From contig NC_042511.1 of NCBI RefSeq assembly GCF_900963305.1, positions 382,001 to 446,000 of the forward strand: a DNA stretch of 64,000 bases, in the 5' to 3' direction. The stretch's first letter is position 1, and each line of letters opens with the position of its first letter. A model generated the notes under the pieces. The model made no database searches, had not been told where the DNA came from, and saw only the letters and a list, made by a program, of their open reading frames with translations. Shown piece after piece: positions 36,378-50,500 of this stretch. Position numbers and translations under genes: made by a program. Origin of the DNA: Echeneis naucrates (lineage: Eukaryota; Chordata; Actinopteri; Carangiformes; Echeneidae).

Positions 36378-39300
36378 CTCATCCTGTTGTTTGTTTGTTT
36401 TTTTTTTTCAGCCACAACAGGTTGTGTTTGACCTCTGACCCTGCAGCTCTCTGTCAGGCATTCTGCAGCCTCAAAGTCCTCGTTCTGAACAGCTGTGACC
36501 TCACCTGGCCACAGGTACACAACTCTGCATCACACCACACAACAGCTTCCAAGAATTTCTAATATACTATGAATTAATTTATATTTCTTTGATTTTCAGT
36601 AATTCTGTTCAAATAGGAAATATGATACACATCATCATACAATAGAAATAAAATTAGTAATGTTTACATTCCCTCGTTATTAATTTCCTTATTTTGTTTT
36701 AAATTGTATAATAAATTGTATAAATATAGTTATATAAGCCCAAACCAATATAAAGAATCCAACAATTTTATGAGTTACTTAGTAGCTGTATTTATCTGTA
36801 TACCCTGATGTTTCTCACTGTTACTCATCCTGTGGTGGTCTCTGATGATCTCTGATGGTCTCTGATGTTCCCTGATGGTCCCTGATGGTCTCTGATGTTC
36901 CCTGATGGTCCCTGATGGTCCCTGATGGTCTCTGGTGGTCTCTGATGTTCCCTGATGGTCTCTGATGTTCCCTGATGGTCCCTGATGGTCCCTGATGGTC
37001 TCTGGTGGTCTCTGATGTTCCCTGATGGTCCCTGGTGGTCCCTGGTGGTCTCTGATGGTCCCTGGTGGTCCCTAATGTTCCCTGATGGTCCCTGATGTTC
37101 CCTGGTGGTCCCTGGTGGTCCCTGATGTTCCCTGATCGTCCCTGATGGTCTCTGGTGGTCTCTGGTGGTCTCTGATGTTCCCTGATGGTCTCTGATGTTC
37201 CCTGATGGTCTCTGGTGGTCCCTGATGGTCTCTGATGGTCCCTGATGTTCCCTGGTGGTCCCTGGTGGTCCCTGATGGTCCCTGGTGGTCCCTGGTGGTC
37301 CCTGGTGGTCTCTGGTCAGATCCTGGAGTGCGCCCCCATGTGGCCACAGCTGGAGGATCTGTGTGTGGAGGAAAACAACATCTCAGAGCTGCAGAGGTAA
37401 CTGCTGTCTGCCTCACCTGGATTTTGAGTCCTCTGTGCTGTGATCCTGAGCCTCAGTCCAGTATCTCTGATGTGTTTGTCCCTTTAAAGGCCAGACGGAG
37501 TTCTGCAGTCGGTGAAGAGTCTCAGTCTGTCCCGTAACGCTGTAGTCCAGGACAGCGTGCTCAGTTTATCTGGTCTGCCGAGGTAAACCTAAAACAGCCG
37601 ATGGTTTGATGAAGCTTCTGCTCTTCAACAACACACATTAAAAAAGTTCAAATCCACTTTTAACAAGAAATACATTTTCACTTGATATGTTCGTGCAGCT
37701 GTTTCACAGTAAAAGGCCTGCAGCTGCAGAAAACTGGGTAAAAACTGGAGGCTTTTATTTTGATGAAACCTCAGAACGTTTTACTGAAAAGACTTTGTTG
37801 TGAATCCAGTAGAAAGACTGAAGTCTGACACTTTGTCTTCTTCATGGACGCTTTAATGTGTTGACTGTTTTTGGTTCCAGACTAGAGCAACTGAATTTGT
37901 CCAACGTCGGACTGTCTGTGATTCACTTTGATGACGCTGCTCCTGGTAAGGTCACATGTCCCTGATGGGATATTAATAATAATAATGATAAATAGTCAGG
38001 TCTACAGCTGTGATTAAAGCACAGAACTTTAACTGATCATGTTAAAACTATTTGCAGGATCTCAAACCTCCATGTTTCCTTCACTGAAGAAGCTCAATCT
38101 GGATGATAACAGCATCTCTGAGGTGAGTGTACTCATCGAGTCAGCCAATCAGAGGACAGGAACAGATCCTGGCTACTGATTGGCTGTCTCCTCCCTCTCT
38201 CAGTGGTCTGTGGTGGATGAGCTAGCCAAACTTCCCAGTTTAGTTCAGTTCTCTTGTCGTGGGAATCGACTGGTGAGCAGCGACGGAAACCCCAAAACAG
38301 CCAATCAGATCCTGATCGCCAAACTGGGTCAGCTGGTCCTCCTCAATGGGTCCCAGGTGAGTGCGTGTCTGTGTGTTTGTGTGTTTCTATCTGTGTTTGC
38401 CGCAGCTGACCTGTTGCCATGGTTTCCATCAGATACACCGAGATGACAGGAAGGGGGCGGAGCTGGACTATATCAAGATGTTTGGAGAGGAGTGGCTGAA
38501 GGCAGGGGGGCGGAGTCAGCCCAGCACTCATTTCACCTATCAGCACCCTCGTTACCAGACTCTGATTGACAGTAAGTCCACGGCCCTGGACCAGGTTCAG
38601 ACCGTCCAACAGGCTCAGATCCAGATTTTTCCTGTTCCATAACTCCCTTTAACTGAGTGATCTTCCCTTCTTTTCAGAGTATGGAGCTCCAGAGGAAGGA
38701 GAGCTGAAGAAGCCAGAGCCATTCGCTCTGAAAAATCAGCTGCTGAGTGAGTCCATGTCTTCTGCAGTCTGCTCTCTGATTGGCTCGTACCCCATGTTAC
38801 CTGTCCTGATCCTGGCCTCTCCTCCACAGAGATCACATTCGTGTGTCCGGACGCCGCCGATCGGAAGCCGGTCGAGAAGAAGCTTCCAGGTAGGACGTGC
38901 CGAAAGTGACTCTATGGTGACAGACGGTGAGTGAAACGTGTCGTTCTGTCCTGCAGCCTCCATGACAGTCCAGAAGGTGAAGGGACTCCTCTACAGGCTA
39001 CTGAAGGTTCCTGCAGCAGAACTGAAGCTCAGCTACACCAGCCTCAAGGTAACACCAGGACCAGGACCAGTTCATACAACAGGAAGTCATTTAGCAAAAC
39101 CTCTCTGGTTAGCATGTTAGTCCCACCGGTCTTCACCTCCGTCTGTGGTCCCTCTGGTCCACAGTGGATCAGTCCCAGCCTTCACTGGTGTGGAGAACCC
39201 TCCGAGCTGCTAGAAGGTCCAGTGGACTCAGACCTGGTTTTATTTTCATTAACATCATGTTAGCCTACTTCCTGTCACCAACATTATAGCTAGCTGGCTA

Positions 39301-39605
39301 AAAGCCAGTACAGTGCTAACATGCTAACAAGCTAATGGGAAGAGATAGTGGTTGTCTCTTGTGTGACTTCATTTAGTTGATCTTCTTTAGTGGAGGATTC
39401 GTTCTCCTGGTCCTGCTGGTCTGCAGCAACATCTCGTGGTGGAGATGAGAACTTTAAACAGTATTCTTGATCAGTCTGGTCCCTGTTGATGATCCTGCTT
39501 TCTTTCCAGATGGTGGGAACAGAGTTCGAGCTCGACAGCGACCTGAAGACGCTCCAGTTTTACTCCATAGAGGACGGAGACCAGGTTCTGGTCCGCTGGT
39601 CCTGA
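34956..39605 (+). CDS. tbce: tubulin-specific chaperone E (sixteen coding exons)
   Basis: Tubulin folding cofactor E, which handles alpha-tubulin during heterodimer assembly. Coding exons: 34956-35070, 35376-35460, 35606-35770, 35855-35940, 36200-36299, 36412-36514, 37320-37396, 37490-37582, 37881-37945, 38058-38122, 38204-38356, 38433-38571, 38678-38746, 38830-38889, 38957-39048, 39510-39605; 520 residues (human 527). Order: CAP-Gly domain ([33 protein letters not shown]), leucine-rich repeats ([46 protein letters not shown]), LRR cap (RRKGAELDY-like [12 protein letters not shown]), and a C-terminal ubiquitin-like domain ([20 protein letters not shown] ... [13 protein letters not shown]). 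Exon 3 ends at a weak donor (AG|gtccgg), chosen because it alone keeps frame. Introns 1 and 6 carry minisatellites. Confidence 0.95.
36313..36375. repeat. (GT)n microsatellite in tbce intron 5
   Basis: About 31 uninterrupted GT units, starting 14 bases after the exon 5 donor; the intron is only 112 bp long and more than half of it is this repeat. Confidence 0.97.
36832..37315. repeat. minisatellite in tbce intron 6 that abuts exon 7
   Basis: About 480 bp of 10-bp units ('ccctgatggt', 'ctctggtggt', 'ctctgatgtt'). The last unit, 'tctctggtcag', forms the acceptor of exon 7 at 37319/37320. Confidence 0.97.
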
Positions 39606-39773
39606 CCCAGACCGGGGTCTGTTGGATGGATCCAGCAGAGTCCCTGTTGGACACTTTGACTTTATTGTTTCCCCTGGGGAAATACTTTTTCACAGCACCG
39701 TCTCCATTTAATGTCCATTGTCAACAAGAAAACACAAAAACACAACAAGAACAAAAGCGCACATTGGACACAC

Positions 39774-39779
39774 AATAAA
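39774..39779 (+). terminator. poly(A) signal for tbce
   Basis: AATAAA 169 bases after the tbce stop codon. A second AATAAA lies near 40073. Confidence 0.55.
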
Positions 39780-39784
39780 AGACG

Positions 39785-41290
39785 AAGAAAATTGAGGCCT
39801 TTTGTACAAGCAGCACCTCAGTGCTCTGTATCTGAATCCCCTCAGACCTCATCCACACCTGAACCACAAACCTGGGAGGACTCTCAGCTGGTCTCACCAC
39901 AGACTCACGCTGGGAGCTGCAGTGTCTGGATCTGGATCTGGATCTGGTTCTGGTTCAGTCAGAGGACTCTCAGATCTTCGACTGCTCGAGAATTTAAATT
40001 GTCTCTGACAAACAGGCTTTATTTTTGACCTTTGACTTTGTTTTGACTGTCAATGTATAAAAACAAGAACAGCAATAAATAATCAGTAATGTCTGACGTT
40101 TATCAGAAGCGGCTCGTCCAACAGAACCTCCTCCAGTGGACTGGTGGATCAGAACCAGGACTAGAAACACAGCAGACTGTTTGATTTAAAGGGTTTAATG
40201 AGGCTGTTAATGTTCCCTCTGATGGGCAACCATGATGCACACAGACACACACCAGTGAGCAAGACTGCACAACACAACAACAAACCACACAGCTGGAGTT
40301 GTTCACAGCACCTGGAGTCTATGAAAGAAGAATCAACACAACATTTAACTTGTTCACCATTAATTCATAAAATTTGTTGTGCGATCCTCCCTGATGGGTT
40401 TAACAAAAACAACAAAAACAAAACCAACCTGCTGTTCACGTCAGCTGTCGTTAAATCACCTTTAGATTATTTCACTGTTTACACAGAATAAATGAAGATA
40501 CAACCAGCAAATATTTGAACATGAGAATTATGAATAAATCAGATTTTCGGGGGGAAAGTTGTCCAGTACTGAAATCTGTAGCTGGGAAACAGGAAGTGCA
40601 TCACAAGATTTCATCAGCAGTGTTGGACTTCCATCTGGGAGAGTTTCAAACGATGCATTTTTATTTACATTTTTCAGAAAAACTTTCCAGTTCTTTCATA
40701 TAAAATTATGTTTCTATGACACAGCCAGGTACCAGAGCGACAACACAACAGACACACACAACGACTCCAGATGCAACCTGCACAGATATCATCGTCATCA
40801 GGTAGATTTCAGGTTAACATCAGCACCAGTTTAAAAAAGTCATGTAATTATTTACAAGGTCGTAGAAAAATACATCGAGTTTTAACAGAATAAATGTCAA
40901 ATATTAAAAATGTTTGACTGCAGAGCTGCTTCCAAAACGCTGAACGTACATGTCAGTTTTAAGGAAGAAAAAATATTCAGAAAAATATTTTCTACTCTAA
41001 TTTTATCATATATGATTCTAAAGAACGGAATATTTTTGGACTGGGAAAGAAAAAAGTTCAGCTTGATTTCTCGTAGTTTTATGTCATCCTCTCATCACAA
41101 ATTTAACAAAAAGAAAATAATTTTTCTGTCAACAACATGTAGAACATCAGGTCTTCTGCTTATTGAGTTTCAGAAAAACTAGAATTATATCTGATTAAAC
41201 AGCATCTTCAGGAAATCATTATGAGTCTTACATTAAATATTCTGTAAACAAGAAGTTCATCATTTGGTACCTTTCAGATCATCATCGTCA
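39785..41290. other. spacer between tbce and nid1 3' ends
   Basis: About 1.5 kb of AT-rich sequence between convergent genes. No exon or known family is seen; short open frames here are isolated. Confidence 0.55.
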
Positions 41291-41293
41291 AAG

Positions 41294-41299
41294 TTTATT
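41294..41299 (-). terminator. poly(A) signal candidate for nid1
   Basis: AATAAA on the minus strand 222 bases after the nid1 stop codon. Confidence 0.45.
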
Positions 41300-41520
41300 T
41301 CATTCACCTGTTTCACCTGAAATTCCTGTTTTTGTGTCCGATTGGAATGAAACTGAACAAACAGATGAAGCACAAAAAGACCAAAAACCAAAATGGAAAC
41401 AGGAAGAAGTGTGACGTCATAAATACAGCCAGGTGTGAACACCAAAACCAATTTAAGAGCCATTAATTCAAGTAAGACGAGTATAAAATCAAAATTCAGT
41501 AAAATGGTGGCTCTTTTTTC

Positions 41521-44500
41521 TCACAGGTTCCTCTCCACACATTGGCCAGTGGCGGCGGCGGCGTCCGGGCAGCGGCAGGTGAAGCCGCCGAGTCGCGGCA
41601 GGCACAGGTGAGAACAGCCACCATTGTTGGAGCAGTAGTTATAAACTGACGGGGAAGAGCAGAGGATGATGGGAAATCATAAATACCAAGTTCACTGATC
41701 CGCCAACTTTTAGAGTTCATGAAGGAGAATAAACAAAGTTCCTATTAAAAACATAAATCACCATTTTCAGACAGTTTGTTTTCAAAGTGATCGATTCATC
41801 CTCAGAACAATCGATGTTTTTCCTGGTTCAACTTATCACACGTGAAATATGTTAAATATGTATCAATTAACTGTTAATTAATCTATAAATAATTATTAAG
41901 ATTGAACTCTTCCTGTGACCTGATGAAGGATTCACTGATTAACTTCCATGTTGTAAATCCATCGTGCTCTTTTTTATCCCAGCAGCATAACAAATAAAGA
42001 CGTATGAGCTGAACCAGCAGGGGGCGTCACACAGCAATGCTGGTCTGAAGGATTCTGGGCTCTGAGCCAGATGTGAGTCCACAGCTGGTTTCACTGAGTC
42101 CCAGAGTTCCCACGCTTATATCTTCCACCTACTATACGAGTCTGGAACGAATCACCATCTGTGTTCGGCCGGCGCTCCGACAGCTCTTCACACCCTGAAC
42201 TACAAACTGCAGCTCACATGCAGCCATCGAACCTTCACCGTTAAAACAGCAGGAGACAGGATTTTAACTCCGCCCCTTTAGCCCGTCATCCACCTCCCGC
42301 TCTTCTACTGTCACTTCTTTCTGTCCAAACTTCGTCTCACTCAGATTCAGAACAAATAAAAACGTCTACTAAAATGCAGAACTCGTTTATCTCCTTCCTC
42401 ATTCCCTTGACCCCGTTCCTAAATCACCTCTTCGTCTGATTGGACGGACTGAAAAGGGTCGTACCTTGCGGACACTGCGTGGTCGTCGTTGTGATGCCGT
42501 ACAGCCGGGAGCGTTTCTGTGGCAGGAACTCATCCGTCTCCATCTTGGAGTGGCTGTCCACGGCGATGACGGCCTCCCTGTCAAAGAAACCACGGATAAA
42601 TCAGCGGACCAATCAGACGAGCGATCAGTTAATAAATCTGAATCTCTCCAGACTCATGAAACTTTCAGAGTCATAAACATTTTTCTAAAATTCAGGAGGC
42701 GCCATGTCGTCATCGTTCCCACATGATGACAGTTTGGAGGGAAACTTCCTCTCCCTGCTTCAGTCTTTACCTCCTCCAGTCGGTGTAGTAGAGCCTCCTA
42801 CCAAAGGAGACCAGAGCGAACGGATACTGGATCCCTTCGACGATCGGCCTTCTCAGCCGCCGGTGAGGATCCAAACACTCGACCTTACGAGTTCCTGTAG
42901 AAACGACAGGAAGGAAACCATCAAGGACTCAGACCGACAGAATCTGAAGCTGCTGTTGGTCATTTCTCTGACCTGCGTCGGCCCAACACAGCTGCTGGCT
43001 TTCAGGGTCAAAGGTCAGACCGTTGGGGAGCCCCAGGTCATCTTTGACCAGAACCGTTCGATCCGTCCCGTCCATGTTGGACATCTCAATCTTGGGCCCG
43101 TCTCTGTCCCAGTCTGCCCAGTACAGCCGCCTGAAACCAGTCACAGTTAATCTGCCGAAGTTCAACAGATGTTCAACCACCAGCGAAGAACCCGGTCAGC
43201 TGATCGGCGCTCACCCGTACGCTGCGTCGGTGACGATGGGTCGAGGGTTGACCAAGTCGGTGTCAAACAGGACGCGGCGCTGGCTGCCATCCAGCTGGGA
43301 GACCTCCACCGTGTCCCGCATGGAGTCGGTCCAGAAGAGGAGACGGGACACGTGATCAACGGCGAGACCTTCAGGACTCTGCAGCTCTGAAGAAGGAAGA
43401 GGGATGTGGCGCCACCTGGAGGTTAGTCCTTCTGCGTTTCATTTGAATTGTATTATTATGCTGACAGTTTCATGTGTCAGATGAAGCTCGTTCACAGGAA
43501 GTCCCCCCCCCAGAGGAACCGGAGGAACCGAGCCCAGATGGACGGGTCCACTCTCACCACAGAACAGTTTGTGTTTTCATTGTGGTCCAGTGTGACCTCC
43601 TGTCGTACCTTCGGTGACGACGGGGACAACGTCTCCTCCGCTCAGACTGGCCCTGCTGATGGACGGCCCCGTGATGTCCGTCCAGTACACCGTCTTCTCC
43701 ACGCAGTCGTAGGCCACGGCGATCACCACACGGTCCTGAGAGGAAACACAAGGCCGAGACAGATGGTCTCATTCATCTGGAGACACTTTGAAAGAGTCTT
43801 TTTGTCTGAAGCGCTAACGGACTTCATGAAAGAGACATAAAGACATATTTGCTGCAGAACAAACGGACGACTGTCTGGAGTGACTCCATGACTCTTGGTG
43901 TTCCTCGAGTCACCGTGCTCCATTTGGCTCATGGCTGTCACTTTAATTTGAAATTCATACATTCAGGAAATGTTCTATCAGTGATGACCTGCTCACTTTT
44001 TATTGTGTTATAGACATTTTAAGATAAAATATTTCTCTGCTGCTCTGTCAGGAAACTGAGCCGAGCTCTAAAAACGGAGCGCTAGCGAGCAGGTAGCCTC
44101 ATTTAGCCTAGCTTAGCACAAGCTAGCCTAGAAAATGAAGTTGACGTTTTGGCTCTTTAGCCTGTTTTCTTTGCAGTAAAATTTCATCGCTGAGCGAGCA
44201 GTGTAGTATCTTGTGTGTTTGGATGAATTGTCTGACGTTCATGTTCCCCGGAGGATGAACCCCGCTGAAGCCTCACCGGGACGTGCAGCAGCGGTTTGGC
44301 CTCCTCCTTCTTTATGCTGTATCCATCCAGAGGAACGTGCTCGATTCTCCCGCTCTGAGCAAACAGCAGGTGTGTTCCTGGAGCGATGGCCCGAACATCG
44401 GGCCGCGGGGTCGGGCCCACTGGAGGCGGAGTCACCGCCTGGTTGATACCTGAGTGGGAGCACAGTGATTGGTTAGTGACAGTTGGGTCAGCTTCACCTT

Positions 44501-47500
44501 GTTGGTAGAGGACTGAGCGGACTCACACAGCGGCGCGTTGCCTGGGCCGGTTCTGGTGTTGGGGACCTCCTGACCGTTGGCGTCCACGCACCAGCACTGT
44601 CCGATGCTGGTGTGGCACTGCGTCGGCTCAAAGGCGCCGTGTTCATCACACTGGGGGACGAAAAGGGAGGCCGAGGTCTGGGCGCTCTCCCTCAGACGCT
44701 CGCATGGCGTCTTCTCCCGCGCTGAGGACACAAGGTCAGGGTCATGAGGTGCTGGTTTGTGCCGTACGGTGGCCTGATTAGGACATTTCATGTTTATGTT
44801 ATTTAGCTGTTAGAAGGGAAACATGAAGACGCAGCAGAGCAAACACAAACTGTTGTTATTTATTAGTTTCCATTCCCTCCATTCCACTAGATGAAAAGAT
44901 AATCGTATTGAAGTCTATGGGAAAATAAGTTATTGGCTCACATTTTCCTGATTTTCAGTTTAAAGTCTATTTTTCATGATGTGACTGGAATCTGTTTGGA
45001 CTTTAGCTGCCGACAAAGTAAACGAGCAGAAAGAAAAATCAGTGACTCAAAGTAATCCTGACCGGCTGAACTTCAGGAGGACGTGCACGTGGCAGCTGCA
45101 GATAAACAGACTGAAGGCTGTTTGTGCCTGTCGGACCACCACGCAGCCACAACAATCAGCCACAGTCTGGCAGACGGAGTCCTCTCCGCAATCAGCAACA
45201 ACACAAAGCCCAAGACAGCCGGGGGTGCAAAAGGAAGCACAACAAGAAGCAACAACAAGTTTGTACAGAGGACAGAAAATGATGCCTTTCAGGGCCGAGG
45301 GGCTCATAAAAGGATGAAAATATGACAAAACTCTGGAGCGAAGCTGTAATTAACGCTCAGCTGCTGACACCTGGAATCAGCCTCCACGCCAAACCGCCAA
45401 CCACAACAACAACAACAACTACAACAACAACAGGCAGAAAGAGACTCTGGACTGGGTGAAGAGAACAAACTTTTTTCCGTGCGTTGTAATAACCAACTTA
45501 ATATTGTTTTGTTTCAATAATGCTAGAAAATATTTCTGATGTTTTTTCCTTTTTTGATTTCATAATAAAATAGTTTGATTGTTTGTAAAAGAAAAATAAA
45601 TGACAGATTATTGTTTTTTATTCTCTTGATTCTTTATTCTTTCTTATTTCTTTGGGCTGGATATCTTTGTGTGAGCCAGACGGCTGTCGGCCTTCAGTTC
45701 AGGGAGAGTGAACGCAGCTTCGCTCAGCTTTTGTTGAGTCTGAGGCTGATGTGTTTATATTTCAGAAACAGGAAGTCAGCACAGCTCGTCTCGGGTCTGA
45801 AACCTACCTGAGGACGCGGGTCTGCACTGGAACCCGTCACCATGGAAACCAGGATGACACTGACAGAAGAAGGAGCCCGGCGTGTTGGAGCAGAAGGCGT
45901 CGCGGTGACACAGATCTTGATGACACTCGTCCACGTCTGAAGACAAAGTCAAAGACAAGACAGCATCTTTTTGAGAACAGTTTGTTCATTTAGTGTCACT
46001 GGTTGGAAACATGAGGCCCTTTTTTATGAGACTCTGTTCTTTGCCTCCACAGCTGCAGGGGATCATTAGATCAGTCTGACTGTATATACAGCTGCCCCCC
46101 CCCAGAATATACAAGAACTGAGCTGCACAGCTGTCAGGCTGGACTCTGCATTTCCTGTCCAGGTGGAAGCATTTCCTGTCCCTGGGGCCGCAAAGAACGG
46201 ACTGAACTGGTTCAGGCCTGAGTCTCTGCTGTCGTATGATCTCCCTGTTTCCTTCATGTTTCCTTCATGTTTCCTTCATGTTTCCTTCATGTTTCCTTCA
46301 TGTTTCCTCCCTGTTTCCTTCATGTTTCCTCCCTGTTTCCTCCCTGTTTCCTTCATGTTTCCTCCCTGTTTCCTTCATGTTTCCTTCATGTTTCCTTCAT
46401 GTTTCCTCCCTGTTTCCTTCATGTTTCCTCCCTGTTTCCTCCCTGTTTCCTTCATGTTTCCTTCATGTTTCCTCCCTGTTTCCTTCATGTTTCCTTCATG
46501 TTTCCTCCCTGTCTCCTTCATGTTTCCTCCCTGTTTCCTCCCTGTTTCCTTCATGTTTCCTTCATGTTTCCTCCCTGTTTCCTTCATGTTTCCTTCATGT
46601 TTCCTCCCTGTTTCCTTCATGTTTCCTTCATGTTTCCTTCATGTTTCCTCCCTGTTTCCTTCATGTTTCCTTCATGTTTCCTCCCTGTTTCCTTCATGTT
46701 TCCTCCCTGTTTCCTTCATGTTTCCTTCATGTTTCCTTCCTGTTTCCTTCATGTCTTCCAGTCTGTTCTGCTCTTCAGTGTAATTTGTCTGAACAGTAGA
46801 TTAATTAAAAATGTCCCTTTAATTCATTTACACAGAAATAAAAGTCACATGATCACAACGCTTTGTTTCACTGGAGGAAGATTTTGTCTTTCCAGAAATC
46901 TGTTTGATATTTTTGAGTTTATAATTTATGGCAGAATAAATTATTCTCGCTTCAATTGTTGATTTAATCAGAGGATGCTGAAACAAGCTGACCTGAAAAT
47001 GCTTTAAAATGAAATTCACAAACAGAACAAACACCAACAACAGCAGCCTCAGGCACCTGAACTCACCCCGACACACCCGGCCGTCCCCCACAAAGCCTGG
47101 CAGGCAGGAGCAGTCGAAGGCCGAGCCGCCGCTGTAGCTGCACCGGGCTCGTTCAGGGATGTCACAGTCGTGACTTCCTCTCTGGCAGTGATCCACCGGA
47201 CGGTTCTCCTCTGAGGGAACCAGAAAGAAAGAGATTCTCAGATAAGCTTTTAGTTAAGTTTGATCAGTTCGACATAAAGTTCCTAAATTTCTGAAGAGAA
47301 ACATCAGCAGGTGTTTGTCGATGTTCTCCAACCTCCTCAGAGAGGCTGATAGGTCATGTGATCATTTAATCCTCCGATGACATCAGCAGCAGCTAATGCT
47401 AGTGTTAGCTACGGAGAAATATCAAAACATTCATAGAATTAATTCAAAAGTCGTTTCAAAACTTTGAACTCTTTCCTGCTTCAGTAGAAAGCTAGCGGCT

Positions 47501-50500
47501 AGCTGGTTAGCATGTTAGCTTCAGCGGAAGAAAAGAGCTAAGTGTTAGCATGACCTCTGGAGACAGATGTTGGTTTGATTTAGTGACCCAACAACCAGCT
47601 CCTGGTCCACCTGAGTCGTTGGAAATGTTTCCTCAGTCAGGACTTGGACAGAGAACGACATCACGTGTCGGAGTCTCATTCAGTCCAACACAAACTTTAT
47701 TGTTTGTGTCTCATGGCGGCTTCTAGAGTTTCTGTGCAACAGGGGACTCACACAGGAAGCACACACTCCACCCTCACAGCTGTCAACACACACACACACA
47801 CACACACACATTACAACATACCAATGCAGGTCCTTCCATCGCCGGCGAACATGAAGCCGATCAGACACTCACAGCGGAAACTTCCTGGCAGATTGGTGCA
47901 CTCTGCGTTGGATCCACAGACTCCGGGAGACTCCCGGCACTCGTCAACATCTGCAGAGAACAACAGATTATTTATCCTGATGATGGTGGAGGCTCAGTAG
48001 CTGGTTAGTGAGTTTGTGTTACCATGGCAGTAGCGTCCATCTCCAGTGAACCCAGCAGCACACTGGCAGGTGAACTGGAGGGCGTCACCTGGTCTGCACA
48101 CGGCGTTGATGTCGCAGCCGTGGCGGCCGGTGAAACACGGATTCTCCTCTGGAAGAGTGCCTGGATGACAAAAACATAGGAAAACAGACCAGGAAGCAGG
48201 GGGCGGATTAGGGGTGGGGCTACTGTGACTGACGGACTGCACCAACAGATTAACCATAACCCTTCTGTGACCTTGGTGCTAACTGTCGAGGTGCAACAAT
48301 TAATCACCAACTGATTTATCAGTCAAAAGAACTGGCAGCTTTCCAGACAAATTTGGAATTAACAATGTTGGATTCTGTCACTCTTTTCATCAATCCATGA
48401 ATTCGACTTTAAGATGAATTAATAATGAAGGTGATAATTAGCTCCACTCCAGTCAATCAGCTGCCTTCACACAGGAGGCCATGGAGGCGGGGTCTTCCTG
48501 TTCCCATCATGCAGCAGAACGGTGGAGCTCCATGTTTGAGGTCGGGCCCTCACAGGAAACACGACCCAGATGTTCCACTTTCTGCCAGCAGCCTCCAGCC
48601 GAGTCCTGTTTGTTTGTGTAGCTTCCCTTCAACAGCCCCACCTGCTCTCTTAAAAAAGGGCCATCCTGATGCTGCCTCCCCTGACAGGCTCCCTGCTGTG
48701 GACAGGAGGTTGGTATCTCTGTGACCCTTCCTCTGACCTTTACCCCCTGCCAACGCTCTGCCGGCCTGAGCAGCCTGCAGCTGAGGAAATACAGCCGCTA
48801 CCAACAGATGACTGTTTGTCTTCTTTTGATGCTGCGCTGCGAACGCCGCTGCTGCCGCCACACTGAAGGAGGATGACTTCAGGGAACAAACCGTCCTGAC
48901 AGACGACTTTAAACCATCAACCTGAAGATGTGACAACTTCTGTCCAAAGGTCTGAAGGCTGATCAGAGCTGAATAGAATCCCATTTCTACCTAAAACTAA
49001 CGGTAATTTTCATTCTTGATATAATCTGATACATTTTATGCAGCTTTATTGTGAAAGGGTCAGTGTCAGGAAGACAGGAAATAGAAAGGGTCAATAAGGT
49101 TTCTTTAACTGAATCAGGTTTTAGTTCCTCTCTTTAGAGCCTTTTGAACTCACTGTGGACGGAGCCGATCCTGTTGCTCATGGCATAGCGGATCAGCTGG
49201 TTGCCGTTGTCAAACATCACGAAGATCTGGTCCACGCTGAGCTGCTGGGTGGATGGTGCCGCCATGGTGGCCTCGTCATGTGGGCAGCTCTGGAAGGTGA
49301 CGGTCTGACGCCACTGGTAGCTTCTGGTCTCCACAGTGCCGTCCGGGGAGTTGATGGTGTAGTCGCGGTTGGAAGACGAAGTGATCACTGGAAGGACAGG
49401 AAGAGAAAAACAAGTGAACATCTCATCTCCCTCCTTCCTACATCGTAAGTCTTGGTTGTGCTTACAGTTCTTGTTGTTCTGGTAGATCTCTTTGTACGGG
49501 TTGATCTGGACGGAGGAGCCCAGAGGGATTTCAGGTAGACGTCCGTCCAACTCCGTGCTCACCACCAGGTGGTCATGTTCATCAATTCCTTTAAACTGCT
49601 GTGTGATGCTCAGACGCTCATTTCCAGGCTGGAAGATCACCTCCGCCTGACGGGAAAACACCCCACCTGCACAGAAATGGGAGGGAACATCAGCAGAACT
49701 TCAGATGTCCACATAACTCTAGACGTCTCTGGTTGGACTTTAGGATGAACATCAACTGGTTCTACGTTAGCCTAGCCAGCTACAGATGCTAATGATATTA
49801 AAGCTGATGGATTGTAATCAGACAACATTCAGACAACAACACTTGACACTCACCCATGAGACTGAAGCCATTCTGGTAGCCCGGCTGCTGCAGGGCAAAG
49901 GCCCAGCCGATGATGCCCCCCAGGGAGGACAGCGGCTGCAGGGAGGGGCCCACACTTTTGGGGATGTTACTGATGGCCACGTAGGCCCGTCCGTCATTGG
50001 CCACCACATATGAATGCAGGTCGTTGTTCCTGAGCTCAATGGGAGAAGGCGAGTTCCCGACAAACACTCGACCGTTCACCTTCCCGCTCATCCTCTGAGG
50101 TTTCCCTGGAACACAGTGAAGAACACAAGTTCAGCCGTTCCACCTCAACATCAGAGACCGGTCCGTCAGAGTCCACAGCTGTTTGAGGTTTGAGCATTTT
50201 AAAGAACAATAAAAATGTTTCTGACCTTCTGCGACGCAGTCCTTCCCGTTGCCGTAGAAACCGGGCCGACAGTGGCAGCAGTACCCATTGCTGTAATCTC
50301 GGCAGTCAGCAAAGGCGGAGCATTTGTGCCTGTTGTGGGCGCACGTCTCCAAATTATACGCAAAGACTGAAAAGATGTAGAGACGACAATCAGATTCAGT
50401 TTCAGTGGAACTTTAGAAGTTCTGAGCAGAAACAGTTACCGTTCACATCCAGGTCTTCGTCTTCATCCACCACAACAATCTGAGGGTGCTGAGGCTGGGA

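Noticed and set aside
36153-36431. Cys-Val repeat frames near tbce exon 5
   Set aside because: They come from the (GT)n tract in intron 5 and the adjoining real exon in another frame.
41260-41463. 67-residue minus-strand frame with a hydrophobic segment after the nid1 stop
   Set aside because: It lies in the nid1 3' UTR and contains the likely poly(A) signal; no family match or initiation context supports it.
46163-46962. Three overlapping Phe/Pro/Ser/Cys-rich frames
   Set aside because: All are readings of the intronic TTTCCTTCATG minisatellite in nid1 intron 11.
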